A stretch of 64,000 bases of DNA from Dehalococcoidia bacterium (GCA_003104995.1 PQAO01000036.1:1-64000), one strand, 5' to 3'; counted from the stretch's first letter, positions 37,319-45,328 are shown. A program made the numbers and translations. The notes: generated by a model from the letters alone, not told the origin.

Positions 37319-38320
37319 TCAGGCCGGGCGCGAGCGCTTCCGCCGCCGAGGCCCTTCGAGCGCCTGTTCTGCGACCTTCTCCCAGGCAGCGGCGCTGACC
37401 TGGGCCTGGCGAGCCTGCGAGACGTGCGTGTAGATCTGCGTTGTGTTGGCGGAGGAGTGGCCGAGGAGGTCCTGGACGATGCGCAGGTCGGCACCTCCGT
37501 CGAGGAGGTGGGTCGCGAACGAGTGCCGGAGGAGGTGGGGGTGGACATCGACCGCGATCCCGGCCCGGACCGCGTATCGCTTAATACACACCTGGAGCCA
37601 GCAGGCCGAGAGGCGTTGGCCGAAGCGGTTGAGAAAGAGCGGATTTCCGATTTCCGATTGCCGATTGCCGATTGCCGCCTGCAGTGCCGGGCGGGCGGAT
37701 TCGAGGTAGGTTTCGAGCGCACGCATGGCGGGCTCGCCGAAGAGGACGAGGCGCTCTTTCGAGCCCTTCCCGTGGATGATGGCCGACCCGTCGGCGAGAC
37801 TGACCTGTCCCACGTCGAGCGAGACGAGTTCGGAGATGCGCAGGCCGCCACCGTAGAGCAGTTCGAGCATGGCCCGGTCGCGAAGGCCCTGCGGGGTCGA
37901 GGGGTCGGGAGCAGTGAGGAGCGCGTCACAGTGCGCCGGGTCGAGCACTTTCGGCAGCCGCTTCGGGCGCTTCGGCAGGGCGACCCCGTAGAGCAAGTCG
38001 CGCTCGGCGGCACCCTCCCGGTGGAGGTACTTGTAGAAGCCGTGGACGGTGCTGGTCAGCCGCATGATCGAGGCGGCGACGATGCCCGAGCCTTTCAGTT
38101 CGGTGAGGTATTCGCGGAAGAGCTGGCGCGTCGTGCGGAGCGGCTCGTGGCCGTTGCTGGCGCACCAGGCGAGGAAACTACCGATGTCTGCCCGATAATT
38201 ACGGATGGTGTAGGGCGACCTGCCGCCCGCAGAGAGTTCGCGGAGGTAGGCATCGAGGTAGGCTTCGGCGGATTTGTGCGTCCGCAGTCGGGCCTCGAAG
38301 CGATTGTCAGTGATCACCAT
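37319..38320 (-). CDS. Xer-type tyrosine recombinase, 333 aa
   Basis: Tyrosine recombinase of the XerC/XerD group. All catalytic residues are present: Arg161, Lys185, His262-x-x-Arg265, His288 and nucleophile Tyr297 in QIYTHV. The N-terminal core-binding domain SAGGRSPYTIRNYRADIGSFLAWC is typical. AGGAGG before the ATG sets the start. Inside the gene are five tandem 7-bp units encoding AIGNRQSEIGN; because 7 is not a multiple of 3, slippage would break the frame. It may resolve dimers of the circular element or act with the serine integrase. A host xerC/D cannot be excluded, but its location inside the element argues for an element gene. Confidence 0.93.
   Translation of the reverse strand: MVITDNRFEARLRTHKSAEAYLDAYLRELSAGGRSPYTIRNYRADIGSFLAWCASNGHEPLRTTRQLFREYLTELKGSGIVAASIMRLTSTVHGFYKYLHREGAAERDLLYGVALPKRPKRLPKVLDPAHCDALLTAPDPSTPQGLRDRAMLELLYGGGLRISELVSLDVGQVSLADGSAIIHGKGSKERLVLFGEPAMRALETYLESARPALQAAIGNRQSEIGNPLFLNRFGQRLSACWLQVCIKRYAVRAGIAVDVHPHLLRHSFATHLLDGGADLRIVQDLLGHSSANTTQIYTHVSQARQAQVSAAAWEKVAEQALEGPRRRKRSRPA
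37644..37678. repeat. Tandem heptamer repeat (5 units) inside the Xer gene
   Basis: Units TTTCCGA, TTTCCGA, TTGCCGA, TTGCCGA, TTGCCGC in direct succession. The period of 7 is out of phase with codons, so gain or loss of a unit shifts the reading frame of the recombinase. Confidence 0.9.
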
Positions 38321-38692
38321 TGTCGCCTCCTATTGTGGATGCGCCGAACACTACCGCACGAATCATTCCGACGCACTAGTGCCGCTATTGCATCTGAGCT
38401 GTATCAATCCATTTAGGCTAAATCGCCCGGTCACCGTTTGGGGACAGCAGAGAGCGTGCCAGTTAGCAGGGATTGACACCTCTGACGTGTCGTTGATCGG
38501 GTAGCTCGGGAGATTTTGCGTTTGCTGAGGCGTCATAAAGAGGCGTCTCGCGAATCTAGCGATGCGTGCGTTCGGCCAGTTCGTAATGTCCTCCGCGCTG
38601 TTTCAGCACATGCCGCAGAGTCCGCGAGTGTTACAATAAAAGTACAAGATCGAGCCGATAGGCCCGATCCGAGGAGGTCTCCACAACCGCAC
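38321..38692. promoter_or_regulatory. Divergent control region, Xer / excisionase operon
   Basis: Gene-less 372-bp stretch between divergent genes. It holds TTGACA at 38473-38478 without a good -10, two direct copies of GAGGCGTC at 38527-38534 and 38540-38547 (13-bp spacing, about 1.2 helix turns), and an extended -10 at 38629-38637. GAGGAGGT at 38671-38678 lies 14 bases before the excisionase ATG, which is long for a ribosome site. Confidence 0.5.
38629..38637 (+). promoter_or_regulatory. Extended -10 promoter candidate
   Basis: TGTTACAAT fits an extended -10 (TGnTAnAAT), about 55 bases before the excisionase-like start. It would drive the excisionase, primase and SSB genes. Confidence 0.4.
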
Positions 38693-38881
38693 ATGAATCC
38701 GCTATTGCTGACAATGCCTGACGCCGCCAAAGCACTTGGTGTCGGACGAACTACGGCGTACCGGCTTGCCGCAAGGGGCGAAATCCCCGTGATCGACCTG
38801 GCCGGACGCAAGCGTATTCCACTTGCGGCACTGAACGCACTGATCGACCAGAAGCTTGCGAAACCCTTGAAGGAAAGCTAA
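38693..38881 (+). CDS. Excisionase-like HTH protein, 62 aa
   Basis: Small winged-HTH of the excisionase/HTH_17 group: MPDAAKALGVGRTTAYRLAARGEIPVIDL, then RKRIPLAALNALI. Such proteins bend DNA at attachment sites or act as regulators of the element. ATG at 38693 is chosen because the domain begins a few residues later; the open frame extends far upstream without a plausible protein. It precedes the primase gene by 56 bp, with a leftward-facing terminator hairpin in between. Confidence 0.85.
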   Translation: MNPLLLTMPDAAKALGVGRTTAYRLAARGEIPVIDLAGRKRIPLAALNALIDQKLAKPLKES

Positions 38882-38883
38882 AC

Positions 38884-38908
38884 AAAAACCCCGCCTGGCA
38901 CGGCGGGG
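38884..38908 (-). terminator. Intrinsic terminator on the minus strand
   Basis: Stem CCCCGCC / GGCGGGG (7 bp, 6-base loop) followed on the minus strand by TTTTTG. It faces against the rightward operon in the gap between excisionase-like and primase genes, so it would stop a leftward (antisense) transcript. No minus-strand gene is seen upstream of it before 43.1 kb. Confidence 0.65.
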
Positions 38909-38937
38909 CCTGTCGGGCCGGAGCCCATTAACTGCAT

Positions 38938-41184
38938 ATGACAAGTGTAACCCGAGCGCCGCACGCGACGCAACCCCACCCCCAAGAAATCGTCCGTACA
39001 ATCCATCAGGGACTCCGTAGCGGGCACTGCGGGCCGCAGTGCCCATGCCGGGTGCCTCCCAAGGAGGGCACAAATGCCCTTACGCATTGCCCTACGCATA
39101 ACGACCGCAGCCCTTCCTTAAGCATCCGTGCTGGGAGAGATTCAGTTCTTCTCCACTGCTTTTCCGGCTGCTCTTACGCGAACGTTAAGGCGGAGCTACA
39201 GCGCCGTAACCTTTGGCAGGAGCGCATTGTCTTCACCTACCCGAGCGGCAACCGGCACACCCGCACAGAGAAGCCAGGCACCGAAAAGACGGTGGAGTGG
39301 AACAGGGGCGCAACGGCCAGGGCTGAGTTGTACGGAGCCCCCAAGCTAGCGGAGCTTCCGCCCGGCGAGACCGTCCTGGTGGCCGAGGGTGAGCAGGCCG
39401 CAATTGCCGCATGGAGCTATGAGCTAAGCGCTGTAGGCACCGCTTGCGGCGCGGGTACGATCCCAATCGACACAGTCCTCGAAGCCTTGCGCGGCTTCCG
39501 GGTTGTGCTCTGTCCCGACAACGACAAGCCCGGGCTCAGGCACATGCGCAGCATCGGCAATCGGCTCGCTGAGCTGGGCATCGAATCCCGCTGGCTCGAA
39601 CTGCCAGACCTGCCCGAAAAAGGAGACATCGCGGACTTTGGGGGCGGGGCCGAGGCACTGCGGGCGCTCATCGATGCGGCCCCCGCGTTCATCCCAGACG
39701 AGGACACGGATAGCGTTCGTGCCTCGATTCAGGTGAAGGACATGCCCCCTGATGCCCTGGCAAGTCGTGCATGGGAAGCGATTCGTGCCCAGTACCGCGT
39801 GGTGCGCACGGGTTCGCAGCTCGCACTGATCGAGGAGGAGAACGGTCTCACGCGTCTCGACCCGATGTCACTCCAAAAGTTCGAGGCGTTGGCGAACTCC
39901 TCCGCGACGTACTATCGGGGGCAGAGCGTGACGGCACTTCCGCAGGCATCGAGCCGCCTCGCGTATGAGCTTCCGCCGCCGGGCCTCCCGCGCGTCGATG
40001 TCGTTGTCCACGGGCCGGTTGTTGGGCGGGACGGAGAGATCATCTCCGAGGGCATCTATCAACCGGCATCCCTCTTGGTAGCGCCCATCCCGGCGTTGGC
40101 CGGATTGACCGTTCCCGCCGCTCCGAGGCCCGAACAGGTGGCCGCAGCGCGAAACTTCCTGCGCGATGAACTGCTGCGCGACTTCCCCTTTCAGGACAGC
40201 ACCGGCCCGGCTAACGCCATCGCGGCGATGCTCACTCCGCTCTTGCGGCCCGTCTTCTCGGGTGGCTCACCGCTGTTCGTCATCACCGCTTCTGTTCGGG
40301 GCTCAGGAAAGACGACGCTTGCAAAGCTCATCCTGCTGCCTTCCGCCGGGCATGAACCGGCAGCAGTGGCTATGCCGCCCAACGGAGACGAGTTGAAGCG
40401 GACGGTGCTGGGCGTGTTGCGGGCCGGGCAGGGCTACCTGTTGTTCGACAATCTCACGGGCCACCTCGACTATCCGCAGCTCGACGCCTACCTGACCTCC
40501 GAGACCATCCAGGAGCGCCTGCTCCACAGCAACGACCTTGCTTCCTATCACCAGCGGTTGAACTGGGTGGCGACGGGCAACAACGTGAGCCTGTCACCCG
40601 ACACGCGCTCGCGCTCTGTGTTCATCCGGCTCGTGCCCGACTGCGAGCGCCCCGAGATGCGGGACTTCAGGCATCCCGATATCGAACGGTGGGCGCTGTC
40701 CCATCTGCGCGAGATCAGTGAGGCGCTGCTGAGCCTGTGTGCGGCGTGGGTGGCGGACGGGATGCCCAGGGCTCGCGTCAAGCGGCGGTACCAGTCGTGG
40801 GCAGAGATCGTCGGCGGCGTCCTCGAAGTGGCGGGTATCGATGGCTTCCTCGCAAACGACCGTGATGAGTACGACTTCGATCCCACAACCGAGGCCTGGA
40901 ACTCCCTCATCAACCACTGGCACCTGGCCTTCGGTTCACAACCAGTCAAGGTGCGGGATCTGTACCGCTCGCTTGCCGCGACGGACCTGCTGCCCGACCG
41001 AGTGGCGGACAAGGCCACGAGTGAAACCGTAGCCATCAAAGTGCTGGGCATGGAGCTTCTGGGCCAGTTGGATCGCATCTTCGGCGACCTTCGGCTTGGC
41101 CGACGGCGCAACAACAACACGAAGTCATGGGAGTGGTACGTGGAGCCCGTCCATAGCCAGTCGCCTATGGAGAAAGCCGCTTGA
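38938..41184 (+). CDS. Phage-type primase-helicase (Zn finger, TOPRIM, AAA+), 748 aa
   Basis: Replication initiation protein of the element. CHC2-like zinc finger in residues 31-78 (HCGPQCPC, CPTHNDRSPS, HCFSGCS), TOPRIM domain with the catalytic Glu in VAEGEQ (148-153) and metal site CPDNDKPG (193-200), a linker, then an AAA+ helicase-like ATPase with Walker A SVRGSGKTT (453-461) and Walker B LLFDN (501-505), and arginine-finger region RSRSVFIRL. It can prime and unwind at a nearby origin; the iteron cluster starts 9 bp after its stop codon. The ATG at 38938 is the first in frame. Confidence 0.9.
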   Translation: MTSVTRAPHATQPHPQEIVRTIHQGLRSGHCGPQCPCRVPPKEGTNALTHCPTHNDRSPSLSIRAGRDSVLLHCFSGCSYANVKAELQRRNLWQERIVFTYPSGNRHTRTEKPGTEKTVEWNRGATARAELYGAPKLAELPPGETVLVAEGEQAAIAAWSYELSAVGTACGAGTIPIDTVLEALRGFRVVLCPDNDKPGLRHMRSIGNRLAELGIESRWLELPDLPEKGDIADFGGGAEALRALIDAAPAFIPDEDTDSVRASIQVKDMPPDALASRAWEAIRAQYRVVRTGSQLALIEEENGLTRLDPMSLQKFEALANSSATYYRGQSVTALPQASSRLAYELPPPGLPRVDVVVHGPVVGRDGEIISEGIYQPASLLVAPIPALAGLTVPAAPRPEQVAAARNFLRDELLRDFPFQDSTGPANAIAAMLTPLLRPVFSGGSPLFVITASVRGSGKTTLAKLILLPSAGHEPAAVAMPPNGDELKRTVLGVLRAGQGYLLFDNLTGHLDYPQLDAYLTSETIQERLLHSNDLASYHQRLNWVATGNNVSLSPDTRSRSVFIRLVPDCERPEMRDFRHPDIERWALSHLREISEALLSLCAAWVADGMPRARVKRRYQSWAEIVGGVLEVAGIDGFLANDRDEYDFDPTTEAWNSLINHWHLAFGSQPVKVRDLYRSLAATDLLPDRVADKATSETVAIKVLGMELLGQLDRIFGDLRLGRRRNNNTKSWEWYVEPVHSQSPMEKAA

Positions 41185-41192
41185 TCGGCCAA

Positions 41193-41301
41193 TTTGCGGG
41201 TACCCTACCGCCCATTTGCGGGTACTTTGCGGGTACCTTTGCGGGTACCCTCCGGCCCGATTCTAGATTCAAAATCGGCAAATTGCGGGTACTGCGGGTA
41301 C
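41193..41301 (+). repeat. Iterons, direct set (6 copies of TTTGCGGGTAC)
   Basis: Copies at 41193-41203, 41215-41225, 41226-41236, 41238-41248, 41282-41292 and 41292-41301; the first four match TTTGCGGGTAC exactly and the last two keep TGCGGGTAC. Spacing groups 2-4 at 11-12 bp, one helix turn, as protein-binding iterons do. Confidence 0.9.
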
Positions 41302-41429
41302 TTTTTCCAAGTTTGTTACTTGGAGACCCCACTCTTCGCGCTGATCTGCGATCCAGGGCAGCGATACGGAATTATTCCCCAGACTACCCGCAAGTACCCG
41401 CAAATGCCGGGCTCCAGATTCAAAATCGG
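41265..41429 (+). repeat. Direct 14-bp repeat within the iteron region
   Basis: AGATTCAAAATCGG occurs at 41265-41278 and again at 41416-41429. One copy lies in the direct iteron set and one in the inverted set. The first is preceded by CCGATT, making an AATCGG inverted repeat. AT-rich relative to neighbours. Confidence 0.85.
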
Positions 41430-41457
41430 GCACCTGACTACCCGCAACTACCCGCAA
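41385..41457 (-). repeat. Iterons, inverted set (4 copies)
   Basis: Reverse-complement copies at 41385-41393, 41394-41404 (exact GTACCCGCAAA), 41439-41447 and 41449-41457. Together with the direct set they face each other across an 80-bp centre. Confidence 0.9.
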
Positions 41458-41475
41458 CCGGCGGGGGAGGTTCAG

Positions 41476-41898
41476 ATGATTGAAATCGCACTGACGGGAC
41501 GGCTTTTCAAGCCCGCCGTCGAGAAGGTAGTGGGCACCGGCGAGGATGCCAAGAACACCCTTCAGTTCGCGCTCCTCGTGGATGCTGGTGGTGACGACGG
41601 GACGTGGTTCAGTATCACCGCCTGGCCACCGCTGGCACAGGAGCTTGCAGGCAAACTGACGGAGCGGCGGTCGGTTTACGTTGAGGGCGCACTTCGCCTG
41701 AACCGCTACGAGAAGGATGGCCAGGAGCGCCTCGCCTACAACATCTCGGCTCGCACGATTCTTCCGCTCGGGGAGAACACCCGCCGGGGAACTCCACCGC
41801 CCAGCCAGAAGCGAGAGCAACGCGGCACAACCAGGCGAGCCCAACCCGCCGGGACAACGGATAGACGGGGTTACAACCGTGGTGCGGTGTTCGAGTGA
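41476..41898 (+). CDS. ssb: Single-stranded DNA-binding protein, 140 aa
   Basis: OB-fold SSB: MIEIALTGRLFKPAVEKV, the WFSITAWPPLAQELAGKL core and VYVEGALRLNRYEKDGQERL, followed by a Gly/Arg/Pro/Thr-rich flexible tail. It lacks the acidic DDxPF tip of cellular SSB, ending instead RGAVFE. GGGGGAGG five bases before ATG at 41476 sets the start; the open frame upstream is the iteron region and is not protein. Protects single-stranded DNA during replication of the element. Confidence 0.87.
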   Translation: MIEIALTGRLFKPAVEKVVGTGEDAKNTLQFALLVDAGGDDGTWFSITAWPPLAQELAGKLTERRSVYVEGALRLNRYEKDGQERLAYNISARTILPLGENTRRGTPPPSQKREQRGTTRRAQPAGTTDRRGYNRGAVFE

Positions 41899-41992
41899 GC
41901 CGCTTACGAATCGTTAGGGCTAGGGACGTGAGCACCCGACAGAAGTCCAGCAAACAATCGCATGGGCTACGCGCGCGGGCGGGGAGGTAAGT

Positions 41993-42442
41993 ATGGACGA
42001 ATTGAAGCCCAGGGAAGTGCGCCTACTGGGGGGCATCCTGGAGGGCAAGTCAGCCCGGCAATCTGCGGTTGAGGCGGGTTACCCGGCACCATCCGCGGCC
42101 TCGCAAGCGTCGCGCTTCGTGAACCGCCCGGACGTTCGGGAGCGTCTTCAGCGCCTACGTGAGCAGCTGGGCCTCGGGGATGAGGCACTCCTCCTGAAAG
42201 CCAAGGAGCTGCTTGAGAGCCAGCAATACGCCATGACGCGGGATGGCGAGGTGAAACACCTGGGGCCTGACAATTTGGCTCAGTCCCGGACACTCGATCA
42301 GCTATTCAAGGCTGGCGGATTGTACCCCGATCCGCGCCTCGACGTGCAGGTCGGCACCCAGAACGTCCTGGTCATCGATAGCGCCCGCTCGCCGCTGGCA
42401 GCCCTCGATCCCTTCAACGACCCGCCGGAGCAGGACGAATGA
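41993..42442 (+). CDS. Terminase-small-subunit-like DNA-binding protein, 149 aa
   Basis: N-terminal HTH region LKPREVRLLGGILEGKSARQSAVEAGYP resembles the DNA-recognition part of phage small terminases, followed by an oligomerisation-like helix (LRLREQLGLGDEALLLKAKELL). GGGGAGG before the ATG supports the start. No large terminase is present in the element, a situation found in phage satellites that redirect a helper's packaging motor. It could instead be a general HTH regulator; similarity is by pattern only. Confidence 0.6.
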   Translation: MDELKPREVRLLGGILEGKSARQSAVEAGYPAPSAASQASRFVNRPDVRERLQRLREQLGLGDEALLLKAKELLESQQYAMTRDGEVKHLGPDNLAQSRTLDQLFKAGGLYPDPRLDVQVGTQNVLVIDSARSPLAALDPFNDPPEQDE

Positions 42443-43083
42443 GTGAGATCCGGCTTGTGGGCCAGACGCCTTTGCTCACTGGCTACGGATGCGCTGTGGC
42501 CGTCAAGCCCCCCGATGATGCCGAGCCCGGCGATGTCCTGCTGGTTGGCCTTGCCGTCGCGCTTCCCGCCGCTCCCGAGTCGGTCCAGGGCTTCTACGTC
42601 GGGGACATCCACTGGCCCGAGGACTGGCTACTGGTGGGCGAGAGAACCGAGATAGTGTTCAGCCCGGCCCTTCAGCAACCAGTGGTGAGCCACCTTCTCT
42701 GGACGCGGCTCGACGATGATCGCTCCCCGGTCGAGTTCAACTGGCCCACGGAACGCCAATATGTGCTCGAAGCCCAGTCCTACCGGGGAACCCGCCAGCT
42801 TGGGACCCCGGTGGACATGGCCCCGAGAGCCCCGCTCCTCCTGTTTGGGCCGTCACTGGCGGAAGAGGACATGGCAGATGCTGTGGCCGTAGCCGAAGCC
42901 CCGGGCTACGCCTTCCTGGCGGGCCTCGATGAGCTTCAGGAGGAGCTTTGCGATTGGGTGGAACAGCACCTCGCGGGCTTCGATGTGGAGCAGCTACTCA
43001 GCGGGCCAGACTACGGCCAGCAGCCCCAGCACAGTGCGGACAGCCCCGGCGATCACGGTGATCCCGCCCCCGAAAAGACTTAA
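42439..43083 (+). CDS. Unknown protein coupled to the TerS-like gene, 214 aa
   Basis: No family recognised. The start overlaps the previous stop (ATGA), so it is co-translated with the TerS-like protein. The sequence is a mix of beta-rich N-terminal half (LVGLAVALPAAPESVQGFYVGDIHWPEDW) and an acidic helical C-terminal part (EEDMADAVAVAEAPG..LQEELCDWVEQHL). No membrane segment or signal. Context suggests a role beside DNA packaging or element-specific regulation. Confidence 0.78.
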   Translation: MSEIRLVGQTPLLTGYGCAVAVKPPDDAEPGDVLLVGLAVALPAAPESVQGFYVGDIHWPEDWLLVGERTEIVFSPALQQPVVSHLLWTRLDDDRSPVEFNWPTERQYVLEAQSYRGTRQLGTPVDMAPRAPLLLFGPSLAEEDMADAVAVAEAPGYAFLAGLDELQEELCDWVEQHLAGFDVEQLLSGPDYGQQPQHSADSPGDHGDPAPEKT

Positions 43084-43727
43084 GGGGCGTCCTCCGCGAG
43101 GGATAGCAGCCGCAGCTCGGCCTCCTTGTTCCGCCGCGATAGCTCTTTGCCGAGTGTCCGCGACTCTTCAAGTGATGCCTCGTACTCCGGATGGCTGGGG
43201 CCAACGGCTCGGATCTGATCGATTCGCGCCATCTTGATGGCCATTCCCGTTGGCCAAACGCCCCACATTTGCTGCTTCCCATAGTCGAGAATGTCCCGCC
43301 GAGCGATTGCGACATGCAGGCCAAGGTCTGGGTGTGGCGCTTCTCGCTCAAGCTCAAAGAGAGTCGCATCCACATAGCCTTCCCATTCCTTGGCTGCCGC
43401 CTGCCAGTCGGCATACTGGGGCAAGGATTCGATGCAGGTGTCGTGAGTGTCTGGCGCGTCTTCGCAGATTCGCCTGCTTTCGCGAAGAAGGGCCATTTCG
43501 AGGGCGGATTGGCGGGCGTAGAGTTCGTCCATCCGGCGAATTGCCACCCGAAGCTGGCCCTGCCATTCCCCGAGTACATCGGGCGCTGGCGTCTCGGCAG
43601 GGGTGGCCGCATGGATCGTCGGGTTGGCCTGGGGCACCTGCTTCGAATCCTCACGGCAACCAGCCATTATCGTGAGCCCCGCGATGCAGGCTCCCACAAA
43701 TAAGGCCGACTTGGCCCTGCCCGTCAT
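43080..43727 (-). CDS. Lipoprotein of unknown function, 215 aa
   Basis: Lipobox LTIMAGC near the N-terminus marks a lipid-anchored exported protein. The mature region is mostly helical with four Cys after the lipidated one absent from motif families I know. ATG at 43727 overlaps the stop of the upstream lipoprotein gene (ATGA). Convergent with the unknown gene ending at 43083 (4-base overlap). May alter the host surface; function unknown. Confidence 0.78.
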   Translation of the reverse strand: MTGRAKSALFVGACIAGLTIMAGCREDSKQVPQANPTIHAATPAETPAPDVLGEWQGQLRVAIRRMDELYARQSALEMALLRESRRICEDAPDTHDTCIESLPQYADWQAAAKEWEGYVDATLFELEREAPHPDLGLHVAIARRDILDYGKQQMWGVWPTGMAIKMARIDQIRAVGPSHPEYEASLEESRTLGKELSRRNKEAELRLLSLAEDAP

Positions 43728-44041
43728 CTGCTTTCCTCCGGGGGCCACGGGTCGCCAAGTTCAATGCTGGTGTCCGGAGGCACCTCGATGGTGTACGTAG
43801 TGCCCTGGGGCGTGCGCACAGTCAGCGTCAGGGCAGCCTTGAAGTACCCCGACGGATCAGGAGGCTCGCCCAGGAACTTCTTGGCGCACACCTCTGAAGG
43901 CACCTCCCTGAAGGCCCCGTCATACCAGGCCGAACACTGCTGCTCGATGTTCACGACACGATCCGGCTCGGGGCCGTTGTTGCCGCAGGCGGAGAAGGCG
44001 AACAGCGCCAAGACAAGGGGTACGAAGGGCGTAAGGCGCAT
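43724..44041 (-). CDS. Small lipoprotein, 105 aa
   Basis: Signal MRLTPFVPLVLALFAFSAC ends in a lipobox (FSAC). The short mature domain has two more Cys and a strand-rich end (LTLTVRTPQGTTYTIEV). First gene of a coupled lipoprotein pair. ATG at 44041 is fixed by the signal peptide; the open frame runs upstream in non-protein-like sequence. Function unknown. Confidence 0.75.
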   Translation of the reverse strand: MRLTPFVPLVLALFAFSACGNNGPEPDRVVNIEQQCSAWYDGAFREVPSEVCAKKFLGEPPDPSGYFKAALTLTVRTPQGTTYTIEVPPDTSIELGDPWPPEESR

Positions 44042-44205
44042 GGCGGCGGCAGTGTAGCGCGATTGTCGCGACACCTGTTGGCGCTTCAGCCACAACCTGA
44101 GCGTTCTCATCCTTGCGATGCGAACCCACAACGTGCAGCCGCAATTTGGCCGGAAGTCCGTGCCGTCAGTGGGCGAACCACGCGCAGGGGTCCTGCTGTT
44201 CTGAG

Positions 44206-44679
44206 CTAGGGGCCAACGGTTGCCTCCACGGTCGGCGCGATGGTTGGCGTCGCTGTCACTGATAACAGAACGCCGGGCGCAGAGTCCTGCGAAGCGAAAT
44301 GATCGAGAGTGAATAACGCGACCGCAACGACGACGCTGCCCGCTGCGATGATGGCTGACCACTTTTGCCAGTTGGCCGCATCCTTGGATGCCCTCGCCGA
44401 CTCCCGCCCAATCTTCGCCATCTGCCTTTGCACTTTCATGTCTTGGCTGTGCCACTCGCGCTCACGATCCAACTTCCATTGTTCGTCTAGCATCTTCCGC
44501 TGCTCCTCTGAATGGCGCTCGGTGTTCCACTCTTGATGCCCGCCCGAATCTGGGCGTGTCGATCCTACGCCGTTCGCTCGCGCACTGGCGTTGGCAGGGG
44601 TGGACGGGGTCAGGGTGTCGCGCTCGCGTGCCTCGGTGTTTCTGCCGCCAGAACTGCCGCGACGCTCGATGGATACCAT
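44206..44679 (-). CDS. Single-pass membrane protein with charged N-terminus, up to 157 aa
   Basis: Not recognised. Charged helical segment (NTERHSEEQRKMLDEQWKLDRERE..) likely coiled coil, one membrane helix (SAIIAAGSVVVAVALFTL) and a short Thr/Pro exported tail. With ATG at 44679 it overlaps the end of the resolvase gene by 70 bp in another frame; a later in-frame start near the coiled coil would remove the overlap. N-terminal third is therefore uncertain. Confidence 0.6.
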   Translation of the reverse strand: MVSIERRGSSGGRNTEARERDTLTPSTPANASARANGVGSTRPDSGGHQEWNTERHSEEQRKMLDEQWKLDREREWHSQDMKVQRQMAKIGRESARASKDAANWQKWSAIIAAGSVVVAVALFTLDHFASQDSAPGVLLSVTATPTIAPTVEATVGP

Positions 44680-45308
44680 CGCTTGCCCCCCTTGCCTGTC
44701 GCGATGCCGTCGCGATTGAGCCCTTCCGCGATTGCAGCGAGTGTCCGCCCCTTGCGGCGTTCGCTGTGGATGCGCACGGCGGTTGTTGTTGCCAGCGTGG
44801 ACCGTCCCCCAACGTGGAACCCCTGGGCCTTCTTCGCTGCCATCGCGTCTTTCGTGCGTGCCCCGATTAGGCGACGCTCGAACACGCTGAAGCTGGCCAG
44901 CACGGACACGAGCAATTCACCACTCGGGGTGCCGGTATCAACCTGAGCGTCAAGAGCAAGGACGTTCCAATGCTTCCGGCGCGAACGCTCCAGCAAGCTG
45001 GCGAAGTCAAGGAGTGAGCGGGATAGCCGGTCGATCCGGGCAATGGCCAGCGTATCCGCCTCTCCCGCTTCAATGCGCTGGATGGCCTGGGAGAGTCCTG
45101 GTCGCTCCTCCCACGGGATACCGCCCGACACTGCGGCATCCTCGATGATCCTTGCGAGAATCGCCCCACGGAGCCTTGCAGCGTCGGTGATAGCGGCAAT
45201 CTGTGCCTCCAACCCTGCCCGGCTATCTGCCTGTTCTTCGGTGCTCACGCGAACGTAGCCGATGATCCTCAGGGGCCGATTTCCAGTGATGGAACCTTTA
45301 CTGTTCAT
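44610..45308 (-). CDS. Small serine recombinase (resolvase/invertase), 232 aa
   Basis: Catalytic domain with nucleophile Ser22 in YVRVSTEEQ, SRLSRS-type loop (IDRLSRSLLDF) and C-terminal HTH (RKGRTLAAIAEGLNRDGIAT). Compact resolvase layout, unlike the large integrase. GAGGAGG before the ATG sets the start. It could resolve co-integrates or dimers, or invert a segment; no obvious res site was identified. A terminator immediately upstream separates it from the preceding gene. Confidence 0.92.
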   Translation of the reverse strand: MNSKGSITGNRPLRIIGYVRVSTEEQADSRAGLEAQIAAITDAARLRGAILARIIEDAAVSGGIPWEERPGLSQAIQRIEAGEADTLAIARIDRLSRSLLDFASLLERSRRKHWNVLALDAQVDTGTPSGELLVSVLASFSVFERRLIGARTKDAMAAKKAQGFHVGGRSTLATTTAVRIHSERRKGRTLAAIAEGLNRDGIATGKGGKRWYPSSVAAVLAAETPRHASATP

Positions 45309-45328
45309 ACCGTCCTCCTCAAGCGACG

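Larger units (their letters stand above)
41193..41475. other. Putative replication origin of the element
   Basis: Non-coding 283-bp region between primase-helicase and ssb, filled by six direct and four inverted iterons plus two 14-bp repeats and the T-rich centre around 41302-41320. Placement between replication genes and symmetry of binding sites argue for an origin that the primase-helicase or another initiator binds. The repeats could also be an operator cluster controlling ssb. Confidence 0.65.

Noticed and set aside
41194-41475. Upstream extension of the SSB frame
   Set aside because: It translates the iteron array; the strong ribosome site and OB-fold start are at 41476.
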